The notes beneath the pieces are model-generated. The model ran no database searches. It was not told the origin of the DNA and was given only the letters and a program-made list of their open reading frames with translations. Position numbers and translations under genes: made by a program. A stretch of DNA of 64,000 nt, taken from the NCBI RefSeq assembly GCF_001676725.1, contig NZ_CP016172.1:4154001-4218000 (forward strand). Direction: 5' to 3'. This document shows positions 37,346 through 47,017 of the stretch, one piece after another. The DNA comes from Bordetella flabilis. Its GTDB lineage: Bacteria; Pseudomonadota; Gammaproteobacteria; Burkholderiales; Burkholderiaceae_B. Position 1 is the stretch's first letter. Each line of letters starts with the position of its first letter.

Positions 37346-39582
37346 GGCGCCTCCTTCACCGGCGCGCCGGCGTGGCCGAAGGCGGTTTCCCTTTCGCGGC
37401 GGCGCATGGCGCGGTAGGACGGCCATACCACCGCCACGGCCACCAGCACCAGCAGCGCCAGCGGCCACCATAGCGGCCGGTTCCATTCACGGATCTTGGC
37501 GGTTCGCAGGGCGGGGTCGATTTTCATGTACTGCAAGGTATTGCGTACCATCTGCGTCGGCTTGGCATTGCCCACCCACTGCTGGTATGCGCCGCCGGAC
37601 ATCGGGAAATAGCCGAACATCCACGGTGCGTCGCGTTGGACGATCGCCACCATGCGGTCGATGATCGCGGCCTTCTCCGGCCCATCGTCCAGGAACTTCA
37701 TGCGGTCGAACAGCGCGTCGAATTCGGGATTCACGTAGTTGGCGGCATTTTCCCCACCGGACGCCGCCTTCGCATTCGGGCCATACAGCAGGAACAGGAA
37801 GTTTTCCGCGTCCGGATAATCGGCGTTCCAGCCCCAGAAGAAAAGCTGCGCGGTGCCGCGCCGCATCTTGTCCTGGAAACGGCTGTAATCGGTGGACCGC
37901 ACGTCCAGCTGGATGCCGAGCTTGTCGAGCTGCCGGCGCATCCAGTCGAACATCGGGCTCGCGCCCATGCCGGTCATGGCGTCATAGTGCAGCACCAGCG
38001 GCGCCCCGGTCACCGCGTCGCGGCCGTTGGGGTAGCCGGCCTGCGCCAACAGCTGCCGGGCCACTTCGATGGACTTGCGTCGCGGCTTGCCGTCGACAAG
38101 ATCGTAGACGACCGGATTTACCCCTTCGGGCGCGGCCTTGTAGCCCAGGACTCCCGGCGGCACGGGCCCGTAGGCCACCTCCGCCTGGCTGTTCTCGAAG
38201 ATGGCGATGTATTCTTCCCAGTCGAAGGCGATACTGATGGCCTGGCGCAGCTTGCGATTGCGTTCCTGACGTTCCGGCGTATCGCCCTTGCCCACGACCG
38301 GGTCGTTCCAGTTGAAGCCCATGTACCAGTTCTGGGTCTCCACCGTGGTCGGCAGCTGGATGCCGTGCTCGCGGTAGCGCGCGGCCTTGGCGGGAGAGTC
38401 GCCCGCCGCCACCAGCATGGCCACGCCATACTCGCCCCGTTCGAGCTGAGGAATATCGTAATAGCCCTGCATGAACTTGCCGCTCAAGGGCGTCGATTCC
38501 TTCTCGATACTGAACACCACGCGATCGATAAAGGGCGTCGGCTTGCCGCAATCGGCCAGCAGCCCGGCGGCCTGGTCGCGTGGCTCGCCCGCGCAAGGAT
38601 AGGGTTCGCCGTGGAAGTTCGGGTTGCGCGCCAGGACGTGGCGGCGGTTCTGCAAGGACTCCACCATCATGTAGGGGCCCGTGCCCACCGGCCAGGTATT
38701 CAAGGACAGGTTGCGCGTCGCCATGCCAGGCTGGCTGTAGAAGCGCTCCGCCTCCCAGGGCACCGGCGCGGTGAACGTCATCGCCAGCCAGTACTTGAAC
38801 TGCGGATACTTGCCCTTCACGCGGATGCGCAACGTATGCGGATCGACGGCGGTCACGCCTTCGAAACTCCTTTGCCGCAGGTCCAGCCAGGGCAGGCTGT
38901 GCTGGCCCGGTCCCATCCGGGCACGCTCTTCCTGGTCCTGGGCCCGCAACTGGTCGCCGTACGCCTTCATGCCGACGATATAGTCGGCCATCAGCGAATA
39001 GATGGGCGACACCAGCCGGGGACTGGCGAGCCGCCGGAAGGCATACACATAATCGTCCGCGGTCAGCTCGCGCGTGCCCGTTTGGGGGAAGTCGGGGATG
39101 GCGGATTTGTCGTCCAGTTCGCCCGGGGCCAAGGGGAAGTACACATAGCCGCCGTCGGGCTTGCGGGCGAAGGCGGGATGCGGCTGGAAGCGGATGCCGG
39201 GCCGGATCGCGATTTCGTAGACACTTTCGGCGATCGATTCCCCCGGCGCGTCCTCCGGGAGCACCCTGCCTTGGGCATCCAGGTAGACGGGCGCATCGAT
39301 GCGCGCCGCCGCGCGGGGAATCAGGCGATACGGCCGCTGCAGGTAGTCGTAGCCATACAGGGGCTCATAAACGTTGTACGTGAACGGCGTTTCGTCCACG
39401 GAATAGGAACTGGCCGGGTCCAGGAACTTGGGTGAATTGCGGGTGAACGCCGTGAACAGCGTGTTCTCTTTCTCCGCGCCCGCCGGATATGGGCTATTGA
39501 TAGGGCTGTGCGGCCCGCATCCCGCCAGCACGGCCATGACGCACATCGCCGCCATGGCCCCAAGCCGCCTGATACTCCCCAT
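37342..39582 (-). CDS. Peptide ABC importer binding lipoprotein, family 5, with C-terminal membrane helix
   Basis: A 746-residue family 5 solute-binding protein, the first gene of the importer operon. The signal ends in a lipobox (MAVLAGC, Cys22), so it is lipid-anchored. The binding domain includes SLNTWPVGTGPYMMVE and RKLRQAISIAFDWEEYI segments typical of peptide-binding proteins. Unusually the protein also ends in a hydrophobic helix (LWWPLALLVLVAVAVVWPSY, about 702-721) and a basic tail RRRERE, suggesting a second anchor in the inner membrane. Length is well above the 500-600 usual for the family. Likely ligands are oligopeptides or peptide-like compounds such as microcin C. Confidence 0.9.
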   Translation of the reverse strand: MGSIRRLGAMAAMCVMAVLAGCGPHSPINSPYPAGAEKENTLFTAFTRNSPKFLDPASSYSVDETPFTYNVYEPLYGYDYLQRPYRLIPRAAARIDAPVYLDAQGRVLPEDAPGESIAESVYEIAIRPGIRFQPHPAFARKPDGGYVYFPLAPGELDDKSAIPDFPQTGTRELTADDYVYAFRRLASPRLVSPIYSLMADYIVGMKAYGDQLRAQDQEERARMGPGQHSLPWLDLRQRSFEGVTAVDPHTLRIRVKGKYPQFKYWLAMTFTAPVPWEAERFYSQPGMATRNLSLNTWPVGTGPYMMVESLQNRRHVLARNPNFHGEPYPCAGEPRDQAAGLLADCGKPTPFIDRVVFSIEKESTPLSGKFMQGYYDIPQLERGEYGVAMLVAAGDSPAKAARYREHGIQLPTTVETQNWYMGFNWNDPVVGKGDTPERQERNRKLRQAISIAFDWEEYIAIFENSQAEVAYGPVPPGVLGYKAAPEGVNPVVYDLVDGKPRRKSIEVARQLLAQAGYPNGRDAVTGAPLVLHYDAMTGMGASPMFDWMRRQLDKLGIQLDVRSTDYSRFQDKMRRGTAQLFFWGWNADYPDAENFLFLLYGPNAKAASGGENAANYVNPEFDALFDRMKFLDDGPEKAAIIDRMVAIVQRDAPWMFGYFPMSGGAYQQWVGNAKPTQMVRNTLQYMKIDPALRTAKIREWNRPLWWPLALLVLVAVAVVWPSYRAMRRRERETAFGHAGAPVKEAP

Positions 39583-39708
39583 GAATGGTCCCGTTCCTGC
39601 GCACGAGTCGATATTGGGGTGAAGAATAGCAAACCGGCCTCAATAATAGGACGGATTACCTTGCATTTCGGACTGGCCGGCCCAACCGCGGGGTGGATGG
39701 AGACAGGC

Positions 39709-40482
39709 CTACCCGCACTTGCCCTCCTTCCAGCAGGCGTGGCGCCACACCCATGGCGGTACGGCGCCTGGCCGTGCCCACATGCCCTTGCCGGCCTCGC
39801 GCGCGGCGCGCTCGATATCCGGCAGACCGCGGTCGCGCAGGTATTCTCCGCGCCGCACGGTGTTCGCCCAGGCATAACCGGCGGCGACCTGCGCGCGGTT
39901 CGCCGTTTGTCCATCTGGACCCGGCAGGTCGCACACATCCCGCCCGTATCGATCCTTTTCGTAGCAGCGCGCGGTCAGTATGCGACCGGCCACCATCCCG
40001 TCCAGGCTGCGGCGGGCGGCCTGACCGAAGGGCTGGCCCGGCTTTTCCTTGCCATGGCCCAGTTCGGGTGCGTCGATACTGGCGAGGCGGATGCGGTGCT
40101 GTCCGTCACTGGCGAGCAACGTGACGGTATCGCCGTCCGCCACATGCACGATGCGACCCTGCAATTGATAACCGGGACCGGCCGGCGCGGGAGCCCGGCC
40201 TGCGGAACAATACGCCACGCCGCCGCCGAGCAAAGCGACGGCCAGTGCAATGATGGGACGGGAAACACCCAGCCGCCGCAGCAGGATCCGCACAGGACCC
40301 GCGAAGGCGGATGAAATGGCGCGACGAGGGGCGATGATGGACCTCCACAACAAAGCCCCGCATATTACCGTGCGACCGCCGTGCCACTCGGGTCCGGATA
40401 GCGGCCGGCCGGCGTTCCTGCCGGCCGTTATGGCACCGCGAATGATATCGGCGCTCCGCCACCGCCTCAGCGGGCCGGCCAT
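39709..40482 (-). CDS. Thermonuclease (SNase) family protein
   Basis: A staphylococcal-nuclease-like protein. The catalytic core is present: VADGDTVTLL with the metal Asp, RIRLASIDAPELGHG with the active-site Arg and Glu, and YEKDRYGRDVCDL with the second Arg. A hydrophobic segment (RPIIALAVALLGGGVAYCSAG) precedes the domain, so the protein is probably exported or membrane-anchored. The start is uncertain: the frame continues to a GTG at 40506, ATG 40482 is the first ATG, and a TTG closer to the hydrophobic segment would be an equally good start. Confidence 0.82.
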   Translation of the reverse strand: MAGPLRRWRSADIIRGAITAGRNAGRPLSGPEWHGGRTVICGALLWRSIIAPRRAISSAFAGPVRILLRRLGVSRPIIALAVALLGGGVAYCSAGRAPAPAGPGYQLQGRIVHVADGDTVTLLASDGQHRIRLASIDAPELGHGKEKPGQPFGQAARRSLDGMVAGRILTARCYEKDRYGRDVCDLPGPDGQTANRAQVAAGYAWANTVRRGEYLRDRGLPDIERAAREAGKGMWARPGAVPPWVWRHACWKEGKCG

Positions 40483-40564
40483 CGTCAGCCATGACGACTG
40501 CACCACCGTGATCCCCGGCGATTACCGCCTTGCCGACCGCCCGCGCATCCTCGTGCAGCCGTGG

Positions 40565-41602
40565 CTACAACCACCCGGCGCGCCGGAAGCGCCAATACAG
40601 CAGCCCGCACGCCAGGCCTATGCCGGCCAGCGTCATGGGATAGCCGTATTCCCAGGTCAGTTCCGGCATGTGCTGGAAATTCATGCCGTAGATGCCTGCC
40701 ACCGCGGTCGGCACCGCGAGGATGGCCGCCCAGGACGCCAGGCGGCGGGTCGTATCGTTCTGCTGCGACTGGCCAATCATCAGGCTGGCCTCGAAGGCGA
40801 AGGCCAGTGCGTCGCGCAGCGCGGATACCAGCTCGTCGACCCGCGCGACGCGGTCCGCCACCTCGGCGAAATACGGCCTGGCATGCGCGTCGATCGCCGT
40901 CATTTCGACCCGCGCCAGGCGCCGGCAGATCTCGGCCATCGGCGCGATCGCATTATGGATGCGCAGCAGGTCGCGCCGTTGCCGGTACAGCCTTCGTATG
41001 TCCGAGTCCTTGGCGCCGCGTATCAGGAGCTTCTGCTCGGCGTTCTCCACCACGCCTTCGAGACGCGTCACGGCCTGCACATACCGGTCCACCAGCAGGT
41101 CCAGCAATTCCGACGCGATGTAGTCGCTGCCGCGCGCCAGCAGGTCCGGCGCCGCTTCAAGCCGCTCGCGCAAGGTGCTGTGCGGCGCCGTGGACCCGCG
41201 CCGTATCGTCAAGAGAAAGCCGTCGCCGATCAATAGCTGGGTTTCTCCGAACATGGGCCGGTCGCCTTCCACTTCGACCGTGACGGCGACCACGAGCACC
41301 ACATTGCCGTAGTCGATGATCTTGGGCCGCCGATGCGGCTCGCGGATTTCTTCGAGCGCCTTGGTTCCCAGTTGCAATTCCTCGCCGACGCGCGTCACCA
41401 GGTCGGGATGCGGGTTCTTCAGGCCGACCCATAGCAGGCGTTCATTCTGGCCCACGTAGCCATGCATATCCGAGATCGGCACGTCGGCGCTGCGGCGGCC
41501 GTGCACATAGGCCACGGACGCCACCACCTCGCCGTTGTACCCCGTGCTGCCCGGCTGTGCCGCCAGCCCGTCGGCAGGCTGTTTCGATTCGGAATCCGGC
41601 AT
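40565..41602 (-). CDS. corA: Magnesium/cobalt transporter CorA
   Basis: A 345-residue CorA-family divalent cation channel. The signature GMN is in IYGMNFQHMPELTWEYGYP between two C-terminal membrane helices, and the N-terminal cytoplasmic domain is of normal size. The ATG at 41602 gives MPDSESKQPADGL. It is divergent from the DUF72 gene across about 170 bp. Zinc-efflux ZntB is an alternative in the same superfamily but the MPE loop fits CorA. Confidence 0.93.
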   Translation of the reverse strand: MPDSESKQPADGLAAQPGSTGYNGEVVASVAYVHGRRSADVPISDMHGYVGQNERLLWVGLKNPHPDLVTRVGEELQLGTKALEEIREPHRRPKIIDYGNVVLVVAVTVEVEGDRPMFGETQLLIGDGFLLTIRRGSTAPHSTLRERLEAAPDLLARGSDYIASELLDLLVDRYVQAVTRLEGVVENAEQKLLIRGAKDSDIRRLYRQRRDLLRIHNAIAPMAEICRRLARVEMTAIDAHARPYFAEVADRVARVDELVSALRDALAFAFEASLMIGQSQQNDTTRRLASWAAILAVPTAVAGIYGMNFQHMPELTWEYGYPMTLAGIGLACGLLYWRFRRAGWL

Positions 41603-41770
41603 ACCGCGTCCTCGCCTTGTATCGCATGCAATGGCCGGCCTTTGCGTCGCGGTGTCCGCGCTCGCTGTGCGGCCGCGGACGATGATAGCACCGGGGGTCG
41701 GCCGCGCATCGCGCCGATGGGCACAGCGCTTGCACCCTGTCCCGCCTATTGTCCCGCAGGGAACCCACGC

Positions 41771-42805
41771 ATGGCTGAACGTCTCCAGAAGCGCCCGGCC
41801 GCCATCCGCATCGGCATCTCCGGCTGGCGCTACGATCCGTGGCGCGGCAACTTCTATCCCGGGGATCTGCCGGCGTCGCACGAACTCGCCTACGCCTCGC
41901 ACCAGGTATGCACGGTGGAAATCAACGGGACCTTCTACTCGCTGCAGAAGCCGCAGAACTTCGCCGACTGGCGGGATGCCACCCCGGGCGGCTTTGTTTT
42001 CGCCGTCAAGGCGCCGCGCTTCCTGACCCACATCCTGCGCCTGAATAACATCGACGAGCCGCTCGCCAACTTCCTGGCTTCCGGGGTGCTGGCCCTGCGC
42101 GAAAAGCTGGGGCCCATGCTCTGGCAATTGCCGCCCACCCTGCAATTCGACCCCGCGCGCCTCGAGGCCTTCCTGGACAAGCTGCCGCCCGATACGGAGG
42201 CCGCAGCCCGTCTCGCACACCGGCATGGGCCGCGCATGCGTGGCCGCAGCCTGGTCGATACGGACGCCAGGCGGCCCTTGCGCCATGCGCTGGAGATACG
42301 GCATCCCAGTTTCGCGTGCGCGGAATTCGTCGATCTGCTGCGGCGTCACAACGTCGCGCTCGTCACGGCCGATACGGCTGGCAAATGGCCCTTGCTGGAG
42401 GACGCCACGGCGGACTTCGCGTATATCCGCCTGCATGGCGACAAGGTGCTTTACAGCAGCGGCTACACCGCGGAAGCCATCGCCGATTGGGCGCGGCGCA
42501 TCGACGCCTGGGCGCGCGGCGCCACGCCGCGCGGTGCCCGCCTTGCAGGCCCGCGCACCCGGAACCGCGGCCCGCGGGACGTGTACTGTTATTTCGACAA
42601 CGACATGAAGGTCATGGCGCCACGCGACGCCCGTGCCCTCATGGCGGCGTTGAAGCTGCCCATGCAGCCCATCGAACCGGCGCGGGACGGCACGGCGGTT
42701 GCTGATGTGCATACGGAAGGCACAGTTCCCTCCTCTCCCATCCCCAGGAAATTCGCGGCGGCAAATGCGGGCGATCCCGCCGCGACAGCCAGGAGCATGT
42801 CATGA
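41771..42805 (+). CDS. DUF72 (YecE-like) protein, longer copy
   Basis: A 344-residue TIM-barrel-like DUF72 protein of unknown function. Typical segments are IRIGISGWRYDPWRGNFYP, TVEINGTFYSLQKP and FVFAVKAPRFLTH. The C-terminal 60 residues beyond the domain are Ala/Pro-rich. Its stop overlaps the start of the next small gene by 4 bp (ATGA), so the two are cotranslated. A second, shorter DUF72 gene lies at 46058. Confidence 0.9.
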   Translation: MAERLQKRPAAIRIGISGWRYDPWRGNFYPGDLPASHELAYASHQVCTVEINGTFYSLQKPQNFADWRDATPGGFVFAVKAPRFLTHILRLNNIDEPLANFLASGVLALREKLGPMLWQLPPTLQFDPARLEAFLDKLPPDTEAAARLAHRHGPRMRGRSLVDTDARRPLRHALEIRHPSFACAEFVDLLRRHNVALVTADTAGKWPLLEDATADFAYIRLHGDKVLYSSGYTAEAIADWARRIDAWARGATPRGARLAGPRTRNRGPRDVYCYFDNDMKVMAPRDARALMAALKLPMQPIEPARDGTAVADVHTEGTVPSSPIPRKFAAANAGDPAATARSMS

Positions 42806-43032
42806 CACAAGACACCAAGAAAGGCAGCAGCAAGGATTCGGCAGACCAGAAGAAGACTGACGATGTGCGCACTTACCAGGAAGCGCTGGACGAGGCCGTG
42901 GAGGAAACGTTTCCCGCCAGCGACCCGATTTCCCCAGGCGTCGCGGAAAAGGCCGAGCAGAAGGTCCGCACATCCAAGGATGACGTCGACTGGAAGTCCA
43001 GCCAGGACAAGGGCGGAGCCAAGAAGAACTGA
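42802..43032 (+). CDS. Small hydrophilic protein with ETFPASDP motif
   Basis: A 76-residue, Lys/Asp/Ser-rich protein with no Cys, no membrane segment and probably little fixed fold. The centre, YQEALDEAVEETFPASDPISP (split here as YQEALDEAVEE and TFPASDPISP), is a short motif that I recognise from small uncharacterised proteins of many proteobacteria. It overlaps the DUF72 stop by 4 bp. Function is unknown; composition recalls stress-protective proteins. Confidence 0.8.
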   Translation: MTQDTKKGSSKDSADQKKTDDVRTYQEALDEAVEETFPASDPISPGVAEKAEQKVRTSKDDVDWKSSQDKGGAKKN

Positions 43033-43091
43033 TACAGGGCCTTGACGGCACCGGCCTGGCGGCCGCGTCCCGCCCGGCCGGCGCCCCGGCA

Positions 43092-45179
43092 CTAGAACAG
43101 CTTGCGCAGACGGGCGCCGACATCCACCTGGGCCACCGGCGCCGCCGCGGCGCTGCGCAGCGGCGGCAAGTCCGGCGCCTTGGGCAAGGGCTCGAATAGC
43201 GGCGACATTTCGTCCGGAATGAAACGGGTGCGCGAGCCGTAGACGTGCCGGTCGCCCATGCCGGTCTGCTGGTGCACGTAGAACCGTTGCGGCACGATCA
43301 GGTGCAGGTCTTCCTTGGCGCGCGTCATGGCGACGTACAGCAGGCGCCGTTCCTCTTCGATTTCCTCGCTCGACCCCGTGGCCATGTCCGAGGGAATACA
43401 GCCGTCCACCACATTCAGCACGTACACCGACTTCCACTCCTGCCCCTTGGCCGAATGTATGGTGGACAGGATCATATAGTCCTCGTCGCGCAGCGGCGGG
43501 CCCGATTCGGCGCTGGTGGCGTCCGGCGGATCAAGGGTGAGCTCGGTCAGGAAACGTTCGCGCGACGCATAGCCGGCCGCGATACGGGCCAGTTGATCCA
43601 GGTCCGCCTTGCGCACCCTGGCGTCCTCGTACAGTCGTTCCAGGTGCGGCGCATACCAACGCAGCGCGATATCGAGGTCCGCCGGCCAAGTCAGCCCTGG
43701 GACCGACAGGTCGCGGTAGGCCTGGGCAAAGCCCTGCCAGTCCTCGCGGGCGGCGCTTCCCGGCTTGAAGGCGGCCAGGGCGGCCGCGGGGTCCGTGGCC
43801 GCGTCCATCGCATCCAGCAGGCGCGCCGCGGTGGCGGGACCCACACCCGGCACGAGTTGCGCGACACGAAATCCCGACATGCGGCTGCGCGGGTTCTGCG
43901 CCCAGCGCAGCAGCGCCATCAAGTCCTTGACGTGGGCCGCTTCCAGGAAACGCAGGCCGCCGAATTTCACAAACGGGATGTTGCGCCGGGTCAGCTCCAG
44001 CTCGACGGCCGCGCTGTGCCCGGATGCGCGGAATAGCACCGCCTGGGATTTCAAGGTGGCGCCTGCCTCACGCTGCGCCAGTACCTGGTCGGCCACCCAG
44101 CGGGCCTGGCCGGCCTCGTCGCTGACGGTGACCAGCTTGGGCTTGTTCGAAGACTTGCGTTCCGTCCACAGTTGCTTGGCGTGGCGTTCGCGCGCCAGCG
44201 CGATCACGGCGTTCGAGGCGTCCAGGATGGGCTGCGTCGAGCGGTAATTGCGCTCCAGCGTCACGACCTTGGCGGGCGCGGCGAACTGGCCGGGGAAATC
44301 CAGGATATTGCGCACCGTCGCGGCGCGGAACGAATAGATCGCCTGCGCGTCATCGCCCACCACGGTCAAGCCCCGGCCATCCGGCTTCATGGCCAACAAA
44401 ATGGCCGCCTGCAGCCGGTTAGTATCCTGGTACTCGTCCACCATCACATGGTCGAATCGCCCGCCCACATCCTGCGCGATGGCGTCGTGCGTCATCATCT
44501 CTGACCAATAAAGCAGCAGGTCGTCGTAGTCCAGCACCTGCTGCGCCTGCTTGGCCTCGACATACGCGCGGAACAGGCGCTTGAGCTCGGCTTCCCATTG
44601 GGCGCACCAAGGGAACACCTCGTGCAAGAGCTCATCGAGCGGTGACTGGCTGTTCACGACGCGCGAGTAGATCGAAAGGCAGGTCCCTTTCAAGGGAAAC
44701 CGCGACTCCGTCGAGGACAAGCCGAGTTCATGGCGCAGCATTCCCATCAGGTCTTCGGAATCGCCACGGTCGTGGATGGTGAAGGATTCGGACAGCCCGA
44801 TACGGGTGGCGCATTCGCGCAGCAGCTTGGCGCCGATGGCATGGAAAGTCCCTGCCCATGGCAGGGCGGGCGGCACCTGTCCCGCCCGCATGCGCAGCAC
44901 TTTCTGCAATACGCCCCCCACACGCCGCTCCATTTCGATGGCCGCGCGGCGCGAGAAGGTCAGCAGCAGCATGCGCTGTGGATCCGCTCCGTTCAGTATC
45001 AGGTTCGCCACCCGGTGCGCCAGCGTGCTGGTCTTGCCCGAGCCCGCGCCGGCGATGACCAGCAGTGGCCCGGCTTCGGCCGCGCGCACCCCGTAGTCGG
45101 CGGCCTCGCGCTGGCGCGGATTGAGGTCGGCCAGGGGATCGGGTGCATCGGCGCCGGAGACGGCGGAGGGCTGGGACAT
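43092..45179 (-). CDS. UvrD/Rep-family ATP-dependent DNA helicase
   Basis: A 695-residue superfamily 1A helicase. Motifs in order: I GAGSGKTSTLAHR, Ia LLTFSRRAA, II VDEYQDTN, III VVGDDAQAIYSFRAA, IV ERNYRST, V STIHSAKGQEW and VI RRLLYVAMTRAKEDL. Length and motif spacing fit UvrD/PcrA/Rep; which paralogue it is cannot be decided, and canonical UvrD and Rep probably lie elsewhere. It unwinds DNA 3' to 5' in repair or replication restart. It is convergent with the small DUF72-linked gene and divergent from the DUF2383 gene. Confidence 0.93.
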   Translation of the reverse strand: MSQPSAVSGADAPDPLADLNPRQREAADYGVRAAEAGPLLVIAGAGSGKTSTLAHRVANLILNGADPQRMLLLTFSRRAAIEMERRVGGVLQKVLRMRAGQVPPALPWAGTFHAIGAKLLRECATRIGLSESFTIHDRGDSEDLMGMLRHELGLSSTESRFPLKGTCLSIYSRVVNSQSPLDELLHEVFPWCAQWEAELKRLFRAYVEAKQAQQVLDYDDLLLYWSEMMTHDAIAQDVGGRFDHVMVDEYQDTNRLQAAILLAMKPDGRGLTVVGDDAQAIYSFRAATVRNILDFPGQFAAPAKVVTLERNYRSTQPILDASNAVIALARERHAKQLWTERKSSNKPKLVTVSDEAGQARWVADQVLAQREAGATLKSQAVLFRASGHSAAVELELTRRNIPFVKFGGLRFLEAAHVKDLMALLRWAQNPRSRMSGFRVAQLVPGVGPATAARLLDAMDAATDPAAALAAFKPGSAAREDWQGFAQAYRDLSVPGLTWPADLDIALRWYAPHLERLYEDARVRKADLDQLARIAAGYASRERFLTELTLDPPDATSAESGPPLRDEDYMILSTIHSAKGQEWKSVYVLNVVDGCIPSDMATGSSEEIEEERRLLYVAMTRAKEDLHLIVPQRFYVHQQTGMGDRHVYGSRTRFIPDEMSPLFEPLPKAPDLPPLRSAAAAPVAQVDVGARLRKLF

Positions 45180-45461
45180 GACGAGCGGCTATGGAAAATG
45201 ACGGGATGAAGGGATCGCCCTGGCCAACTGCCTTCGGACCGACCGGTCGCCCGCGCGAAGGCGCCAGGGTGACGCTGTTTCCAGGTTGGGAGCGGATGAG
45301 CTGCAGGAGCCTCGGCCCGGCAATGATACTGGATAAAACCTCAGTTCAACGGCCGCCGCCGGGTCGCGCGCCGCAACCGGCCATAGGTATGTCGCTTGCT
45401 GTGCATTGCGACACGCGCCATGTGGGGCGGCGTGCTTGTTCAACCCATAAAGGAGAATTCC

Positions 45462-45911
45462 ATGGCGGACCGTATCGTCAAACTACTGAATGACCTGGTC
45501 GAAACCAGCAAGAACGGGGAAAAAGGCTTTCTCGCGGCTGCCGAGGACACGAAGAATCCGGAATTGCGCGGGCTGTTCCAGAACCGGGCCAACGACTGCG
45601 CTGCCGGCGCAGCGGAATTGCAAGCCGTAGTCACCCGGCTGGGGGGCAAGCCGGAAACGGGCGGCAGCGTCGCAGGCGCGGTACACCGGGGCTGGGTGCA
45701 CCTGAAGTCCGCGGTGACGGGCCGATCGGACGCATCGATCCTGGAGGAATGCGAGCGCGGCGAGGACGTCGCCAAGCATGACTACACGGAAGCCCTGCGC
45801 GAACCCCTGCCCGAAGACATCCGCGCCCTGGTCCAGAAGCAATACGAAGGGGTGCTTCGCAACCACGACCAGATCCGCGATCTGCGCAACCGCTATCGCG
45901 ACAACGCCTGA
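45462..45911 (+). CDS. PA2169-family four-helix-bundle protein (DUF2383)
   Basis: A 149-residue all-helical protein related to ferritin-like DUF2383/PA2169 proteins, which are often induced in stress or stationary phase. It starts MADRIVKLLNDLVETSKNGEKGF after a strong AAGGAG site. Repeating helices contain acidic pairs such as EDTKNPELRGLFQNRA and DYTEALREPLPEDIRALVQ. A metal site is not certain. It stands upstream of the second DUF72 gene. Confidence 0.85.
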   Translation: MADRIVKLLNDLVETSKNGEKGFLAAAEDTKNPELRGLFQNRANDCAAGAAELQAVVTRLGGKPETGGSVAGAVHRGWVHLKSAVTGRSDASILEECERGEDVAKHDYTEALREPLPEDIRALVQKQYEGVLRNHDQIRDLRNRYRDNA

Positions 45912-46057
45912 CCTGAACGTCGTTCCCGCCGTGGCGCCCATACTGCTTCAAGCGCGCCATGGCGGCCCCGCGCCACAGCGGCGCCACCCCATGCAGTAAA
46001 GCCCGCGCACTGGACGCGACGTACCGCGCATCGGGGGCTTCGGCTATCGTAGCGGCT

Positions 46058-46966
46058 ATGTCCATACTCGTTGGCACCGCCTCGTGGACCGACAGAACCC
46101 TGCTTGCCTGCGGTCGCTTCTACCCCGCTGACGCCGTGACGCCCGAAGCGCGGCTGCGGCATTACGCGTCGCGCTTTCCCATCGCCGAGGTCGACTCCAG
46201 CTTCTACGCCCTGCCCTCGGCGTTCAACGCGCAAGCCTGGGCCACGCGAACCCCGCCCGGCTTCGTCTTCAATATCAAGGCGTTCCGCCTGTTCACGGGA
46301 CATCAGACGCCGCTGTCGGCCCTGGACGCGGATCTGCGGCGCGAACTGCCGGACAGCGCGGGCGACGCCGTCTTTATCGACCAGGTGCCACGCGATATCC
46401 GGCAAGAGGCGTGGCGGCGCTTCATCTTCGCGATGGAGCCGCTACGCATGGCCGGCAAACTGGGCGCCGTGCATTTCCAGTTCCCGCCCTGGATACGCGC
46501 GGACCCCCGCGGCCAGGCGCGGGTGGCGGACTGCGTCGCGCAGTTGGAGGACCATGTCGCCTCGGTGGAACTCCGGCATCGCAGCTGGTTCGAACCGGCG
46601 CGGGCGGCTGGGACGCTGGAGTTCCTGCGCGAACTTCGTGCCATCCATACCGTCGTGGACGCCCCGCAGGGTTTCGAGAACACCGTTCCGGCGGTGTGGG
46701 AGACCACCCGCCCCGACCTCGCGATCGTACGCCTGCACGGGCGCAACGCGCGCACATGGGGAGGCGGCGGCGACGCATCGTCCAGTCGCTTCACCTATGA
46801 ATACACCACGGCGGAACTGGAGGCGCTGGCGCGGCAGGTGCGCACACTGGCGCAGCGCGCCGGGCGCACGCACGTGATCCTGAACACCAATTTCGAAGAT
46901 CAGGGCATGCGCAATGCACAAGGCCTGGCGCAGGCCCTGCGCGATCTCGATGCCCCCGTTGCCTAG
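46058..46966 (+). CDS. DUF72 (YecE-like) protein, shorter copy
   Basis: A 302-residue DUF72 protein starting MSILVGTASWTDRTLLACGRFYP. Segments AEVDSSFYALPS and FVFNIKAFRLFTGHQ align with those of the first copy at 41771, but overall similarity is low, so the two belong to different branches and are not a recent duplication. Function is unknown. Confidence 0.9.
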   Translation: MSILVGTASWTDRTLLACGRFYPADAVTPEARLRHYASRFPIAEVDSSFYALPSAFNAQAWATRTPPGFVFNIKAFRLFTGHQTPLSALDADLRRELPDSAGDAVFIDQVPRDIRQEAWRRFIFAMEPLRMAGKLGAVHFQFPPWIRADPRGQARVADCVAQLEDHVASVELRHRSWFEPARAAGTLEFLRELRAIHTVVDAPQGFENTVPAVWETTRPDLAIVRLHGRNARTWGGGGDASSSRFTYEYTTAELEALARQVRTLAQRAGRTHVILNTNFEDQGMRNAQGLAQALRDLDAPVA

Positions 46967-47017
46967 GGGGCTGTGCGCGGTCGACGCCCCCACGCACGAG
47001 CCCCGCGCGTCACTTGG

